Made by a program: the position numbers and the translations under genes. The notes beneath the pieces are model-generated. The model was not told the DNA's origin and searched no databases. It saw nothing but the letters and a program-made list of their open reading frames with translations. From Methanococcoides sp. EBM-47 (GTDB taxonomy: Archaea > Halobacteriota > Methanosarcinia > Methanosarcinales > Methanosarcinaceae), in contig MPPA01000010.1 in the NCBI GenBank assembly GCA_001896725.1, positions 1 to 64,000 of the forward strand: a DNA stretch of 64,000 nucleotides, in the 5' to 3' direction. Within the stretch, counting starts at the first letter, position 1. Each line of letters opens with the position of its first letter. Below, piece by piece: positions 37,147-46,611 of this stretch.

Positions 37147-37315
37147 GAGCTATTATATAAAATTCATAGAATAAATAATCTTGCATGTAGGGTTGCATTT
37201 AATGCACATATCATTTAAAATATTTTACAGTTAAAGACCCTCTTAACTCATAGAAAAGCTTTTGTATGTAAATACTGATAATACGTGAAAATAAATATAC
37301 TAAAGATGTGTATTA

Positions 37316-39784
37316 ATGAGTCGCAAATTGCACTTCCCGCCCATGATAACTGGGACAAAAGCAAATAACAGAGTGAAACAAGCCCTAGGACTATTCCATG
37401 CTTCTGAAAACAAATGTCCATCGATAGATATCAAGCAGCTGATATCTTCTATAACCCATCAGAAAAAAGAAATAGAAAAAAAAGAATGCACATATAGGGT
37501 AAAGAAAACCAGGGATACAAGTTCCATAATTATTGAATGTTCTGACTGTGATGGGGATTCTACATTAAATAGCCCCAACTGCAGATCAAATATATATAAT
37601 ATTTTATTAAAAGAAGCAATTGCAGAAAGGCTTGTAATATCAAATCTTTATGACAGGGAATACGAGGGGGAGATCCTTCAGAAAATCTATTCACTTGCCC
37701 GTCTGGAAGATCATTTACACACATATGAGAACATGGAAACGGTTTCCTTCAATTGCACATACAGTTCAAAGGATACCTGCAAAAAGAACAGAAATGAAGA
37801 TCTGAAAAAGATTATAAATTCAGCAAAGGAATCACCATTTAAAGCTTATAGCAATGCTGAAGGAATTATCAGACAACTGACATATGAATCTGAAAAGACA
37901 AAACATCCGGAGTGCGATATATGCATAGGGAACTTTCGGGAAACAATATGTGATATGGCCGGAAGGATGCACCCCCTCGTACACGACCTTTCTTATGAAC
38001 CAGACGGGACTTTTGATCATGAGAAAAATCTTCAGCCATACGTACGGCCTTTGTTCTCCACATCCCGTATTTATACAGAAGCTCCAACGAATACTATTTT
38101 CATTGAATGCTATGATGTGCAGAGAGAGGATGGAAGAAAATTACCCATATCTATCTATGAATTTACAGACAAACCTGAAAAGCTCTACGTTGTAAACCCT
38201 GCTGAATATAATATGCAGCCTGAGGAGCTTCTGCTCATTGATCGCGTCCGGGAACGTATGATCAAACATAGACCAGAAAATATGATATTTGCAGACACAG
38301 CCCTTTCAAGGGAATATTTCCGTAGGCTTTGTAAGGGGTTACTGCGTGAGGAGGCAAGGGATAAAAGAATGGTTCTGTCACCGTCCCAGCTGGACATGTA
38401 TTCTGACCTGCTGGCAAAATACACAACAGGGCTTGGGATCCTGGAAGATCTGCTGTCCGATGGAAGGGTGACCGATATATATGTAAATGCTCCTGCTGAC
38501 CACAATCCTGTACATGTGGTGATGAACGGGGAAGAATGTACCACCAATATATTTCTGTCCCAGGAAGAAATGGATTCCATGGTCTCCAGGTTCAGGACGA
38601 TAAGTGGAAGACCTTTTGGAGAAGCGACACCTGTCCTGGAAATGGCGCTTCAGGAGTACGGAGTACGTGTTTCCGTTATAGGGGACCCATTGAGTGCAAA
38701 AGGAATGGCCTATGCGTTTCGAAAACATTCAAAGGCTCCCTGGACACTGCCTAAACTGATCAATACCGGTGCTATCACTCCCCTTACAGCTGGTCTGCTC
38801 AGCTTCATGATGGATGGACATGCATCTGTACTGATCGCCGGGGGCGTAGGAGCCGGAAAAACATCCCTGTTATGTGCCATGCTTATGGAAATGCCTCAGA
38901 GGTACAGGATACTGACCATAGAGGACACACCAGAAATACCTCTTGAGCAACTACAGAGACTTGGATGGAAAGCACAGGGCCTCAACGCTCAGTCCTCTAT
39001 TGTAAGGTCCAGTGTTGAGATAGGTCCGGCCACAGCTCTGCGCGCATCCCTGCGGCTTGGCAGTTCATCTTTGGTAATAGGTGAAGTGAGAGGGCCGGAA
39101 GTCGCAATGTTGTATGAAGCGATGCAGGTGGGTACAGCGGGAAATTCTGTTATCGGGACCATACATGGTGCATCCACAAATGCCGTCTATGAGAGAATAG
39201 TACATACCCTGGGAGTGCCTCCTGCTTCTTTCAGGGCTACGGACGCTGTAATAGTATGTTCCAATACCCGCATAGCAGGCAGTATGGCAACAAAACGTAA
39301 AGTGATACAGATAGCTGAAGTGAACGATGTATGGGACCCTGATAACACATACAGTGTCTTCTCTGAGATCCTTGCTTTTGATGCCTCGGTCAATTCACTG
39401 GTACCAACAGACCTGCTTGATAGAGGGCAGTCTGCATTGATCAGAAAAATTGCAAGAAAATGGGGAATATCCGTGGACGAAGCTTCAAAGAACATTCGTA
39501 TCCGCGCAAGTATGAAACTTAAAATGGCAGAACATGGTAGAACAGACCCAACGTTCGTTGAGGCTGAAATGGTAGCTGCTTCTAATAACATGTTCTGGAT
39601 GTTCATGGAAAAGGAAAAAGAAATCTCTGGAAAACCAGATATGCAGCGCGTATATGACAGATGGTGTGCATGGTTGGAACAGATCGTAGCGATAAAAAAT
39701 GAAAAACTGTCTGCTGCAACAAAAGACAAAATATTGTACCCAAATTCATTGGCCCAGGAAGTACAGGGTGACAATGATGCATAA
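37316..39784 (+). CDS. Type II/IV secretion-system ATPase (TadA/FlaI/VirB11 family)
   Basis: 822 aa, longer than most because of a N-terminal region of about 330 residues. The core has the Walker A loop GGVGAGKT (K515), ILTIEDTPEIPLEQ, the Walker B region LVIGEVRGPE (about 583) and the histidine box GTIHGAS. It powers assembly or export of type IV pilin-like filaments. The N-terminal region has a cysteine cluster (C75, C78, C89) and further ECDIC and CNCTYS-like cysteines that could bind zinc. The next gene encodes the TadC-like platform and overlaps it, but no pilin or prepilin peptidase gene is near. Confidence 0.93.
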   Translation: MSRKLHFPPMITGTKANNRVKQALGLFHASENKCPSIDIKQLISSITHQKKEIEKKECTYRVKKTRDTSSIIIECSDCDGDSTLNSPNCRSNIYNILLKEAIAERLVISNLYDREYEGEILQKIYSLARLEDHLHTYENMETVSFNCTYSSKDTCKKNRNEDLKKIINSAKESPFKAYSNAEGIIRQLTYESEKTKHPECDICIGNFRETICDMAGRMHPLVHDLSYEPDGTFDHEKNLQPYVRPLFSTSRIYTEAPTNTIFIECYDVQREDGRKLPISIYEFTDKPEKLYVVNPAEYNMQPEELLLIDRVRERMIKHRPENMIFADTALSREYFRRLCKGLLREEARDKRMVLSPSQLDMYSDLLAKYTTGLGILEDLLSDGRVTDIYVNAPADHNPVHVVMNGEECTTNIFLSQEEMDSMVSRFRTISGRPFGEATPVLEMALQEYGVRVSVIGDPLSAKGMAYAFRKHSKAPWTLPKLINTGAITPLTAGLLSFMMDGHASVLIAGGVGAGKTSLLCAMLMEMPQRYRILTIEDTPEIPLEQLQRLGWKAQGLNAQSSIVRSSVEIGPATALRASLRLGSSSLVIGEVRGPEVAMLYEAMQVGTAGNSVIGTIHGASTNAVYERIVHTLGVPPASFRATDAVIVCSNTRIAGSMATKRKVIQIAEVNDVWDPDNTYSVFSEILAFDASVNSLVPTDLLDRGQSALIRKIARKWGISVDEASKNIRIRASMKLKMAEHGRTDPTFVEAEMVAASNNMFWMFMEKEKEISGKPDMQRVYDRWCAWLEQIVAIKNEKLSAATKDKILYPNSLAQEVQGDNDA

Positions 39785-41714
39785 TAATAACTGGTACTCC
39801 AGGGGATGTGATCTCACATGGCAGTATTTCTCCAGGTATATAACAGATCGTGAGGATTTCAAGAAGAGAAGCGAAAAAGCAGTAAGTCTGGAATATAGGA
39901 ATGCCCTTGTTTATACAGGGTTTGATCTGGAACCTTATGAAACAACATTTTTTTCCTATATAGGATCTGCCAGTCTGTTCTTTATACTCCTGTTGACGGA
40001 CGCATTATTGTTCAGGTTCACTACATTTTCGTCTGGCATACTTATATTGATCGTCACTATAACCCTGGTCCTGCCTGTAGCAGTATTGTGGTATCTTAGT
40101 GAGTATGTGAAGATACATGCCAGATACATGGGAATAACATCATTAGGAGACATGCCTGAAGTAATGAGCTATGTCGTAATGTCAATGAAGATGGTGCCTA
40201 ACATGGAAAAGGCCATACATTTTGCCGCAGAGAACTCGAACAGGCCTCTTGCCAGGGATCTGAGGAAAATGCTATGGAACCTCCATTTACGAGTATATGC
40301 CGGCATGGATGATGCTGTAATCCAGTTCTCGGAAATGTGGGGTAAGAACAGCGAACATTTCAAAAGGTCGTTGCACCTTATCAGGAGCTCCATGAGCGAA
40401 AACGATCCGGCACAGCGCACTTTTACGTTGAACCGATCATTGGATATCATACTGGAAGGAACTCGCAACCTTATGGCAAGCTATGCTGCAAAACTAAAAC
40501 TTCCTACGTATGTACTGTATTCTATATTCATCCTTATACCTCTCGCACTGGTTGCGTTGCTGCCTGCAATGGCAGTTGTTGGGATACACATCACAAGTAC
40601 TAGTCTTATACTGACATATGATATGCTATTACCTTTGGTCACATTTATGTATGCAGAATATGTGCTTATGCAAAGGCCAGCAGCATTCACACCTCAGAAA
40701 ATCTTGGAAACACATCCTGAACTGGAAGGGATGCCATCAAGAAAGAAAAAGGACCTCACTATGGCATTAATGACCGGAAGTGCTGTGTGTGGTTTAGGAT
40801 ACATATTGATGTATGTCGGAAATCCTTATGGGATCATTTCAACAGCTGTGCTTGATGGAATGATACCTAATGCACTGCTGATATTAGTTGGTATAAGCAT
40901 TATGTTCTCATTGTATCTTAATGCTGCATACGGTCCGTATAAGCGGATAAGGGACAAGATAATCGCCATGGAAGACGAGTTTTCAGATGCATTGTTCATC
41001 CTGGGGAGAAGGATATCTGAAGGCAGGTCTGCCGAAGAGGCTTTTATACACACTGCTGCTAACATGAAAGGATCTTTCATAAGTGAACCTTTTGAAAAAA
41101 CTGCTGTGAACATCTCATGCATGAGATGTGATCTGCAGAGTGCTATATTCGATGATGAGTATGGTGCATTCAAAAATGTGTATTCTGAAAGAATAAACAC
41201 GACCATGAAACTGTTCCTAGAAAGTGTGCATAAAAGCCATGAAGCTGCTGGTGTGGCCATAGTGAAGTTAGCCGATCATATGAAGGACCTACAGGAAGTT
41301 GAAAGGCGTATAAAGGAATCACTGTATGACATGACATCTACGATGAAGTCCACTGCATGTATCTTTGCTCCGCTTATAGCAGGTGTGACAATTGCACTTT
41401 CCGAAGTGATCGCAAAGATCCTTCAGAACGTAGCGCATAGTATATCTAAACTGCCCCAGAATGTGATCCCAGGACCTGCGGACATCTCGCCCGAGAACCT
41501 GGAGCTTTCCATAGGTCCAAACATGTTCATGCTGTCAATAGGCATATACCTTATACTTATCACAATGATCCTTGTAAGATTCTCAAATGCCATCGAGTAT
41601 GGTGGTGATAGAAATCAGATGATGTATGAACTCTCCAGAGCACTGCCAATTTCAGTAATTATGTTCTCTGTATCGGCGATTGCTTCAAGGATAATATTCC
41701 GGGGCTTCATTTAA
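39774..41714 (+). CDS. Secretion-system platform protein with two TadC/GspF domains
   Basis: About 646 aa with two copies of the T2SSF-type unit: conserved GDMPEVMSYVVMSMKM (about 122-140) and EDEFSDALFILGRRISEG (about 425-442), each followed by membrane helices. Roughly eight to nine helices in total. This is the membrane partner of the upstream ATPase in archaeal pilus-like systems. The frame is open further upstream, but GGGTGACA fixes the start at ATG 39774 (or 39777), overlapping the ATPase stop. The cargo is unknown; proximity to the surface-protein locus suggests a surface filament, which is inference. Confidence 0.9.
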   Translation: MMHNNNWYSRGCDLTWQYFSRYITDREDFKKRSEKAVSLEYRNALVYTGFDLEPYETTFFSYIGSASLFFILLLTDALLFRFTTFSSGILILIVTITLVLPVAVLWYLSEYVKIHARYMGITSLGDMPEVMSYVVMSMKMVPNMEKAIHFAAENSNRPLARDLRKMLWNLHLRVYAGMDDAVIQFSEMWGKNSEHFKRSLHLIRSSMSENDPAQRTFTLNRSLDIILEGTRNLMASYAAKLKLPTYVLYSIFILIPLALVALLPAMAVVGIHITSTSLILTYDMLLPLVTFMYAEYVLMQRPAAFTPQKILETHPELEGMPSRKKKDLTMALMTGSAVCGLGYILMYVGNPYGIISTAVLDGMIPNALLILVGISIMFSLYLNAAYGPYKRIRDKIIAMEDEFSDALFILGRRISEGRSAEEAFIHTAANMKGSFISEPFEKTAVNISCMRCDLQSAIFDDEYGAFKNVYSERINTTMKLFLESVHKSHEAAGVAIVKLADHMKDLQEVERRIKESLYDMTSTMKSTACIFAPLIAGVTIALSEVIAKILQNVAHSISKLPQNVIPGPADISPENLELSIGPNMFMLSIGIYLILITMILVRFSNAIEYGGDRNQMMYELSRALPISVIMFSVSAIASRIIFRGFI

Positions 41715-41950
41715 GAAAGAACGTAACGGTATTTGCAGATCTGACGCAACACTGTTCCATATGGACCAAAGCTCTGTTGGAACAGCACTGAACACACATG
41801 ATGTGCATCCGTTACAAGATCGTTGTAGATCTTTGGCCTGTCATCAGTTGTTCTTTTAAGAGCAGGGATCGGACAAACGGTCCTGTACTCCCATATTCTT
41901 TGCAATCCCAAACTACTATGTATCCTTTGCTCAACATCACGGAAGGACAA
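41711..41950 (-). CDS. Possible 79-aa protein, TTG start
   Basis: An uninterrupted frame fills the 313-base gap between the TadC-like and radical SAM genes on the opposite strand. Codon choice and composition look protein-like (RDVEQRIHSSLGLQRIWEY, YNDLVTDAHHVCSVLF), with three cysteines, but there is no ATG, no SD and no recognised family. It could be a real small gene, possibly leaderless, or a remnant. Its stop overlaps the TadC stop region (41711-41714). Confidence 0.35.
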   Translation of the reverse strand: MSFRDVEQRIHSSLGLQRIWEYRTVCPIPALKRTTDDRPKIYNDLVTDAHHVCSVLFQQSFGPYGTVLRQICKYRYVLS

Positions 41951-42027
41951 AGAGATAAAGGTGTTTTAAGGTAAATGAACAAAACAATAAGATAGATATA
42001 TATGATAAGATCTATGGTTACGCCATT

Positions 42028-43083
42028 ATGCTGAACATAGCTAAGGGGGAGGCAGGTTCCTGTTACATATATCTTTCCAAAGGCTGTAAATTATGCCAGG
42101 AAGGAGCAAAAATGGTACTTTTCATTACTGGTATTTGTGGAAAGAACTGCTTTTATTGTCCAATCTCTGATGAAAGGAAAAAAAGCATTACATTTGCAAA
42201 TGAAAGAATGGTCAGCTCGGATATGGATATAGTAGAAGAAGCAAAACAGATGGGAGCACTTGGCACAGGAATTACCGGTGGTGAGCCTTTGCTTGAACCA
42301 GAGAAAGTGTTCAGATATATCAAAGTGCTCAAATCGGAATTCGGAAAAGAGCACCATATTCATCTCTATACTGCTCTGTCCTTGGATGAAAATATACTGG
42401 GACAACTTGCAGCTGTCGGTCTTGATGAGATAAGGTTCCACCCACCTGCAGATATCTGGAACAGTAATATGGGATGTTACGCAAGTTCCATAAGAAAAGC
42501 TATAAGTATAGGAATGGAGGCAGGTCTGGAGATCCCGGCCATAGAAGGGGCACAAGAAGTGGCCAGGATGGCAAATGAAGTAGGTTGCTTCCTCAACCTG
42601 AACGAGCTCGAGTTCTCAGATACGAATTCTCAAGCAATGAAGCTCAGAGGCTATAGACTGCGGGACGAGATCTCAAATGCTGTAGATGGCTCATATAAGA
42701 CCGGTATAAGGGTCTTACAGACCACTGAGAAAGGACATTTATGCACTTCCCGATATAAAGACGCTGTACAGCTTAGAAGAAGGCTGTTGCGCATAGCTGA
42801 AAGAACGGCCAGGGAGTTTGATGAGATAACCGAAGATGGAACCCTTATCTATGGTATAATAATATGCAATAGTGCAAAAAAGTCTGCACGGCATGTGGCT
42901 GAGTTGTTGTTATCATCAGGCGTTCCTGAAGAGTTGTTCCAGGTGGATAAAGAAGAGGTATATATTGCTGCCTGGATACTTGAAGAGATCAAAAAGGATA
43001 TAGCAGTGGACGTAGAAGAGATGTGTATTGTTGAAAGATATCCATTTCCCGGTGGGATGATCGTAGAAAAGGTCCCGCTCTAA
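42028..43083 (+). CDS. Radical SAM protein with extra N-terminal cysteines
   Basis: 351 aa. The canonical cluster motif CX3CX2C is at C37-C41-C44 (ICGKNCFYC), followed by GGEPLL (84-89) and the barrel strands of the AdoMet radical fold. Upstream there is an extra CKLC (C20, C23), and C12 comes before it. In archaea related PflA-like proteins of this layout are uncharacterised. The C-terminal third (about 255-351) is of unknown fold. A TATA box ATATATATG (about 41996) lies some 30 bases before the ATG and there is no SD, so translation may be leaderless. Substrate unknown. Confidence 0.85.
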   Translation: MLNIAKGEAGSCYIYLSKGCKLCQEGAKMVLFITGICGKNCFYCPISDERKKSITFANERMVSSDMDIVEEAKQMGALGTGITGGEPLLEPEKVFRYIKVLKSEFGKEHHIHLYTALSLDENILGQLAAVGLDEIRFHPPADIWNSNMGCYASSIRKAISIGMEAGLEIPAIEGAQEVARMANEVGCFLNLNELEFSDTNSQAMKLRGYRLRDEISNAVDGSYKTGIRVLQTTEKGHLCTSRYKDAVQLRRRLLRIAERTAREFDEITEDGTLIYGIIICNSAKKSARHVAELLLSSGVPEELFQVDKEEVYIAAWILEEIKKDIAVDVEEMCIVERYPFPGGMIVEKVPL

Positions 43084-43198
43084 AACCCAAATTATATATG
43101 CAAGAATGATATACGTACTTCCTTGTCTACCAATATCATTTTAATTTATATAAATCACAATAACTTTATAACCTTAAATAGCATATAAAAAAAACGAG

Positions 43199-43510
43199 GT
43201 GTTTGTACTGGAAACGATAGAGGACCGCGTTAGGGAGAGGCTCATTAAATATCTCAGCAGAGATGATACCGGCATTCGTAAAGTGGTATTAAGGCTTTTT
43301 CTTGAAGGCGACAAGTTCACAACCGGTGATGTGTACGGGTACCTGAAAAAAACTGATTTCAGTGTAAGCTACAGGGGAGTTTCTGCTATGGTCGGTTTAA
43401 TGAACACACGACTTGGTATCCTCAGTATCGATGTGACTGGAGATCATAACATATATCTTCTCAAAGATGATTACAGAAATGTTGTTCGTTCAGTACTTGA
43501 GAACTATTAA
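43199..43510 (+). CDS. DUF2551 protein (predicted winged-helix regulator)
   Basis: 103 aa from GTG 43199 or 100 aa from CTG 43208. The sequence DDTGIRKVVLRLFLEG then SVSYRGVSAMVGLMNTRLG is the DUF2551 pattern, a small helix-turn-helix-like family largely confined to methanogenic archaea and annotated as a possible transcription regulator. A TATA box at 43164-43171 implies transcription from about 43191, with GAGGTG as the SD. The GTG at 43199 lies inside that SD, so the CTG at 43208 with a six-base spacer is the better-spaced start. Targets are unknown. Confidence 0.9.
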   Translation: MFVLETIEDRVRERLIKYLSRDDTGIRKVVLRLFLEGDKFTTGDVYGYLKKTDFSVSYRGVSAMVGLMNTRLGILSIDVTGDHNIYLLKDDYRNVVRSVLENY

Positions 43511-43639
43511 AAAAGATTATTGAAACACCTCAAAGGATCCTTTTTATATAATGGACATAAAATATTTCTATGATCTGATGTGCTACAGAATGGCGGAAAA
43601 ACTTAGGCAGGGATTCTCATATTCAAACACATAAGCGAT

Positions 43640-44500
43640 GTGGTGTATCGTGCATACGAGCATCTTCTTTTTAAAGAAGTTGCACGATCGGATGTGCCTG
43701 AGCATATTGCAGTTATCATGGATGGGAACCGCAGATATGCTAACAGGGTTGGCAAATTAGCCAATTATGGACATGTGAGAGGTGCCAGTGTAACTGAGAA
43801 AGTGATCGAGTGGTCCTATGAAGTAGGCGTCAAACAACTTACGGTCTATGCATTTTCCACAGAGAACTTTAACAGGTCTGCAGATGAAAAACAAAAACTG
43901 TTCGAACTTATTGGTCTTAAATTCGATGAACTCTGCCAGGATGAGCGTACACATAAAAGAAAAATCAACATTAGAGCCATCGGGGACCTACAAAAACTTC
44001 CTTCTGGTTTGCGATGTTCCATCAAAGAGGCAGAGAGGTGCACAGCAAACTACGATCAGTTTTATCTTAACATAGCTATTGCCTATGGTGGCCGGCAGGA
44101 CATCATCCAGGCAGTACGCAAAATCGCAGAAAAGATCGATGAAGGACAACTGGACCCTGAAGATATAACAGAGAGTACCATTGCTGATCATCTCTATCCT
44201 GTTGCAGGAGATCCTGTTCCCAATGTTGATCTTATTATCCGTACTGGCGGTGATGAGAGAGTATCTAATTTCCTTCCCTGGCAGACATGTGGTAATGAAT
44301 GCGCCACATATTTTTGTGCTCCGTTTTGGCCAGAGTTCAGAAAGATCGATTTTCTGCGCTCCATACGCATATACCAGGAGCGCCTCATAGAAAAGGAACT
44401 GGCAATATTGAAGAGAAATGCTATTTTTCTCAGGACTTTAGAAAAAAGGGATGCTGAAATGCCCCATAGCTATCCTGTTAACAGAATACGTGTTGTTTGA
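43640..44500 (+). CDS. uppS: Polyprenyl diphosphate synthase (cis-prenyltransferase)
   Basis: 286 aa. It extends allylic diphosphates with isopentenyl diphosphate in cis configuration to make the long polyprenyl carrier for glycans. Visible motifs are [12 protein letters not shown] (catalytic Asp and P-loop), [25 protein letters not shown] and [19 protein letters not shown], then the C-terminal WPEF. The GTG at 43640 gives MVYRAYEH, but the reading frame stays protein-like up to about 43613, and family N-termini usually include that segment, so initiation may be further upstream at a non-standard codon. It fits as supplier of the lipid carrier used by the glycan locus. Confidence 0.95.
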   Translation: MVYRAYEHLLFKEVARSDVPEHIAVIMDGNRRYANRVGKLANYGHVRGASVTEKVIEWSYEVGVKQLTVYAFSTENFNRSADEKQKLFELIGLKFDELCQDERTHKRKINIRAIGDLQKLPSGLRCSIKEAERCTANYDQFYLNIAIAYGGRQDIIQAVRKIAEKIDEGQLDPEDITESTIADHLYPVAGDPVPNVDLIIRTGGDERVSNFLPWQTCGNECATYFCAPFWPEFRKIDFLRSIRIYQERLIEKELAILKRNAIFLRTLEKRDAEMPHSYPVNRIRVV

Positions 44501-44687
44501 ACCAGATACTTTTTTATTGAGCTGTCCCATGCGGGAGTATATTCTATCATAACAACATGGGCTTTCTTCCTATTGCAAAGAAATACAAAGGTAAGATTTG
44601 AAAATAAGCTTTATGATACAAGCATTAATAAATGATTTACCAGCTCGTACCTGTTACCTAAGTACTTTAGCAAATAGATATGAAAGA

Positions 44688-44772
44688 TGCGGGGGATGGG
44701 ATTCGAACCCACGAACTCCTACGAGACTAGGCCCTCAACCTAGCGCCTTTGACCGGGCTGGGCAACCCCCGC
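44688..44772 (-). tRNA. tRNA-Leu (anticodon GAG)
   Basis: 85 nt with A discriminator, class II with long variable arm, no intron and no encoded CCA. The anticodon arm is CTAGG-TTGAGGG-CCTAG, anticodon GAG, reading CUC and CUU. Acceptor, D, variable and T arms are identical to tRNA-Leu(CAG) at 4202-4286. It lies downstream of rpo3 on the same strand and may be co-transcribed with the ribosomal operon. Confidence 0.97.
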
Positions 44773-44787
44773 ATGTGGAAAAGAACA

Positions 44788-44813
44788 ATATAGGAGATAG
44801 CAACCTCCTATAT
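44788..44813 (-). terminator. Palindrome between rpo3 and tRNA-Leu(GAG)
   Basis: ATATAGGAG and CTCCTATAT are perfect nine-base arms around an eight-base loop, 12 bases after the rpo3 stop. It could terminate or process the rps13-rpo3 transcript. It also overlaps TATA-like ATTAATATA, which could be the tRNA promoter. Confidence 0.4.
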
Positions 44814-44825
44814 TAATCTATTGGT

Positions 44826-45620
44826 TTAGAGCGTAGATAGGATCTCGGAGAGGCTTGTAGCCTTATCTTTGATGACACTACCTGCATTCAGGATCAATTC
44901 CTTTGTGCTATAAGAGCCATCAGATTCCACCGTGAAGATGAAAGAATGCTCATCAACCTTAACATCTATGGCATCAATTTCACAAATTCCTACGCAGAGC
45001 CTGCAAAGAGTGCATTTGAGCATATCCTCTGTAGAGATCTCAGCACTGTTAGTGCCTATCTTTATGATATTAACAGGGCATTCGGTTACACATTTACCAC
45101 ATTGGTCACATCCACTGAACTCAACTATTGGCATGTTCTTATAACCGCATGCTACGCCTGCCTGCCATCTGGAATGTTTGTTACCATATCCCATTTGGGC
45201 TATCGCTTCAAGGACTATCTTCTGTCCTTCCCGAAGATCTGCGATCGGGATATTTGGGTCAGCAGGCTGCACCTTATCATCAGAGGACACAAGGTCCTGA
45301 GAATAAACCATTCCAGGACCTTCTGCACTGAGAGTTAGAGAGACCTGACATGCCGGGCAAAAGTCACCACAATTACACTCCTCTTTAGGAATAAAATCCT
45401 CCATGTTCGAAGTAAGAGGGATAAGTGCTAAGCGTAGGCCAAGCTGTTCATCATACAAAACCGACGTATTGTTATAGATATTTATCTCTGTGATAGCGAG
45501 CGTAGGTACATCTGCCAGAGCAGCCCTGCGTATACCATTTGCGAATGCAGTGGTCGTGTTTGATAATACGAACTTTGCAGACCTATCGGAAAGCTCCAGT
45601 ATGTCTACTTCCATTGTCAT
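44826..45620 (-). CDS. rpoD: RNA polymerase subunit Rpo3 (RpoD) with Fe-S domain
   Basis: 264 aa. It is the archaeal homologue of eukaryotic Rpb3/AC40 and bacterial alpha N-terminal domain, which with Rpo11 seeds RNA polymerase assembly. The dimerisation part begins VDILELSDRSAKF and includes FANGIRRAALADVPTLAI. An inserted ferredoxin-like domain (about 165-220) keeps both cluster motifs, CDQCGKCVTECP and CTLCRLCVGICE, as in Methanosarcina-type Rpo3. The start ATG 45620 has AAGGA upstream; the upstream TTG at 45641 is rejected. It is last of the rps13-rps4-rps11-rpo3 operon. Confidence 0.96.
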   Translation of the reverse strand: MTMEVDILELSDRSAKFVLSNTTTAFANGIRRAALADVPTLAITEINIYNNTSVLYDEQLGLRLALIPLTSNMEDFIPKEECNCGDFCPACQVSLTLSAEGPGMVYSQDLVSSDDKVQPADPNIPIADLREGQKIVLEAIAQMGYGNKHSRWQAGVACGYKNMPIVEFSGCDQCGKCVTECPVNIIKIGTNSAEISTEDMLKCTLCRLCVGICEIDAIDVKVDEHSFIFTVESDGSYSTKELILNAGSVIKDKATSLSEILSTL

Positions 45621-45644
45621 ATGCTTGTTTCCTTCATCCAAAGA

Positions 45645-46025
45645 TCATACACGCCTTCCACCCTTTGGGCGAGTACCATCATGAGGTACAGGTGTTACAT
45701 CTTCTATCCTTCCAATTTTAATACCTGCCCTCGCAAAGGCCCTGATAGCGGCCTGGGCACCAGGACCCGGGCTCCTATGCTTGTTACCACCAGGAGCACG
45801 CACTTTTATGTGCACACCTTCAATGTTCTTATCTTTGAGCACATCAGCGAGCTGACTTGCCATTTGCATTGCTGTATAAGGAGAGCTTTCATCGCGCGCT
45901 GCCTTTACAACCATCCCGCCAGAGGATTTTGCAATCGTTTCAGCACCAGTCATGTCAGTGATAGTGATGATAGTGTTATTGAATGAGCTCTTGATATGAG
46001 CAACACCCCATGTTCCATTTGCCAT
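45645..46025 (-). CDS. rps11: Ribosomal protein uS11
   Basis: 126 aa. A small-subunit platform protein near the mRNA exit. It has the typical [21 protein letters not shown] start and [20 protein letters not shown], ending in the basic [10 protein letters not shown] tail. A strong SD (AAGGAGGTA) precedes ATG 46025. It lies between rps4 and rpo3, the conserved archaeal order. Confidence 0.98.
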   Translation of the reverse strand: MANGTWGVAHIKSSFNNTIITITDMTGAETIAKSSGGMVVKAARDESSPYTAMQMASQLADVLKDKNIEGVHIKVRAPGGNKHRSPGPGAQAAIRAFARAGIKIGRIEDVTPVPHDGTRPKGGRRV

Positions 46026-46038
46026 ATTCTATACCTCC

Positions 46039-46599
46039 TTAATCATTCTCTGCAATGGATTTAGCTACTTGTGCAGGTCTTTCCGGATGGGTTTCAGCAA
46101 GCAGAGGAGAAGCACCATAATAATCGATAAGCATTTCCTGCTTCTTAGTGATCATCATTCCAGGCACTGTAACTTTTTGACCATCGATGGCAATATGGCC
46201 GTGAGTAATGAATTGACGTGCCTGCTTTGGAGTACGGGCGAGTCCGAGCCTGTGGACCTGGGTCTGCAGCCTGCGCTCAAGAAGGGCACTGGTCTTAAGT
46301 CCAAGTATATCATCGATATTTGAATCAGCTTTCAATATAGAATAACTGGTAAGCCTTTCAAGGATCTGTTCTGCTTCTAGCTTGTAATGACCAAACATTT
46401 GTCCTGTTTCTCCGGACTCTGCCAAAAGTCTGCGGGCGTCCGCCCTAAACCGCCTGAGCGTGCTTTGCGCCTTCCATAATTCTCTTTTGTTACGAAGTCC
46501 ATAGGTCTTGATAAGCTCGACCTCTTCAGCCATTCTGGCTGCCTGCCATGGATGCTTAGGCGTATCATAGCTTTTTCTCTTTTTCCCTGGATATACCAT
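46039..46599 (-). CDS. rps4: Ribosomal protein uS4
   Basis: 186 aa. A 16S rRNA-binding primary assembly protein. The S4 RNA-binding domain (about 105-165) shows [20 protein letters not shown] followed by [19 protein letters not shown]. The N-terminal part has the archaeal [20 protein letters not shown] lies directly before the ATG; the gene starts 12 bases after the rps13 stop. Confidence 0.98.
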   Translation of the reverse strand: MVYPGKKRKSYDTPKHPWQAARMAEEVELIKTYGLRNKRELWKAQSTLRRFRADARRLLAESGETGQMFGHYKLEAEQILERLTSYSILKADSNIDDILGLKTSALLERRLQTQVHRLGLARTPKQARQFITHGHIAIDGQKVTVPGMMITKKQEMLIDYYGASPLLAETHPERPAQVAKSIAEND

Positions 46600-46611
46600 A
46601 AGATCACCCTA

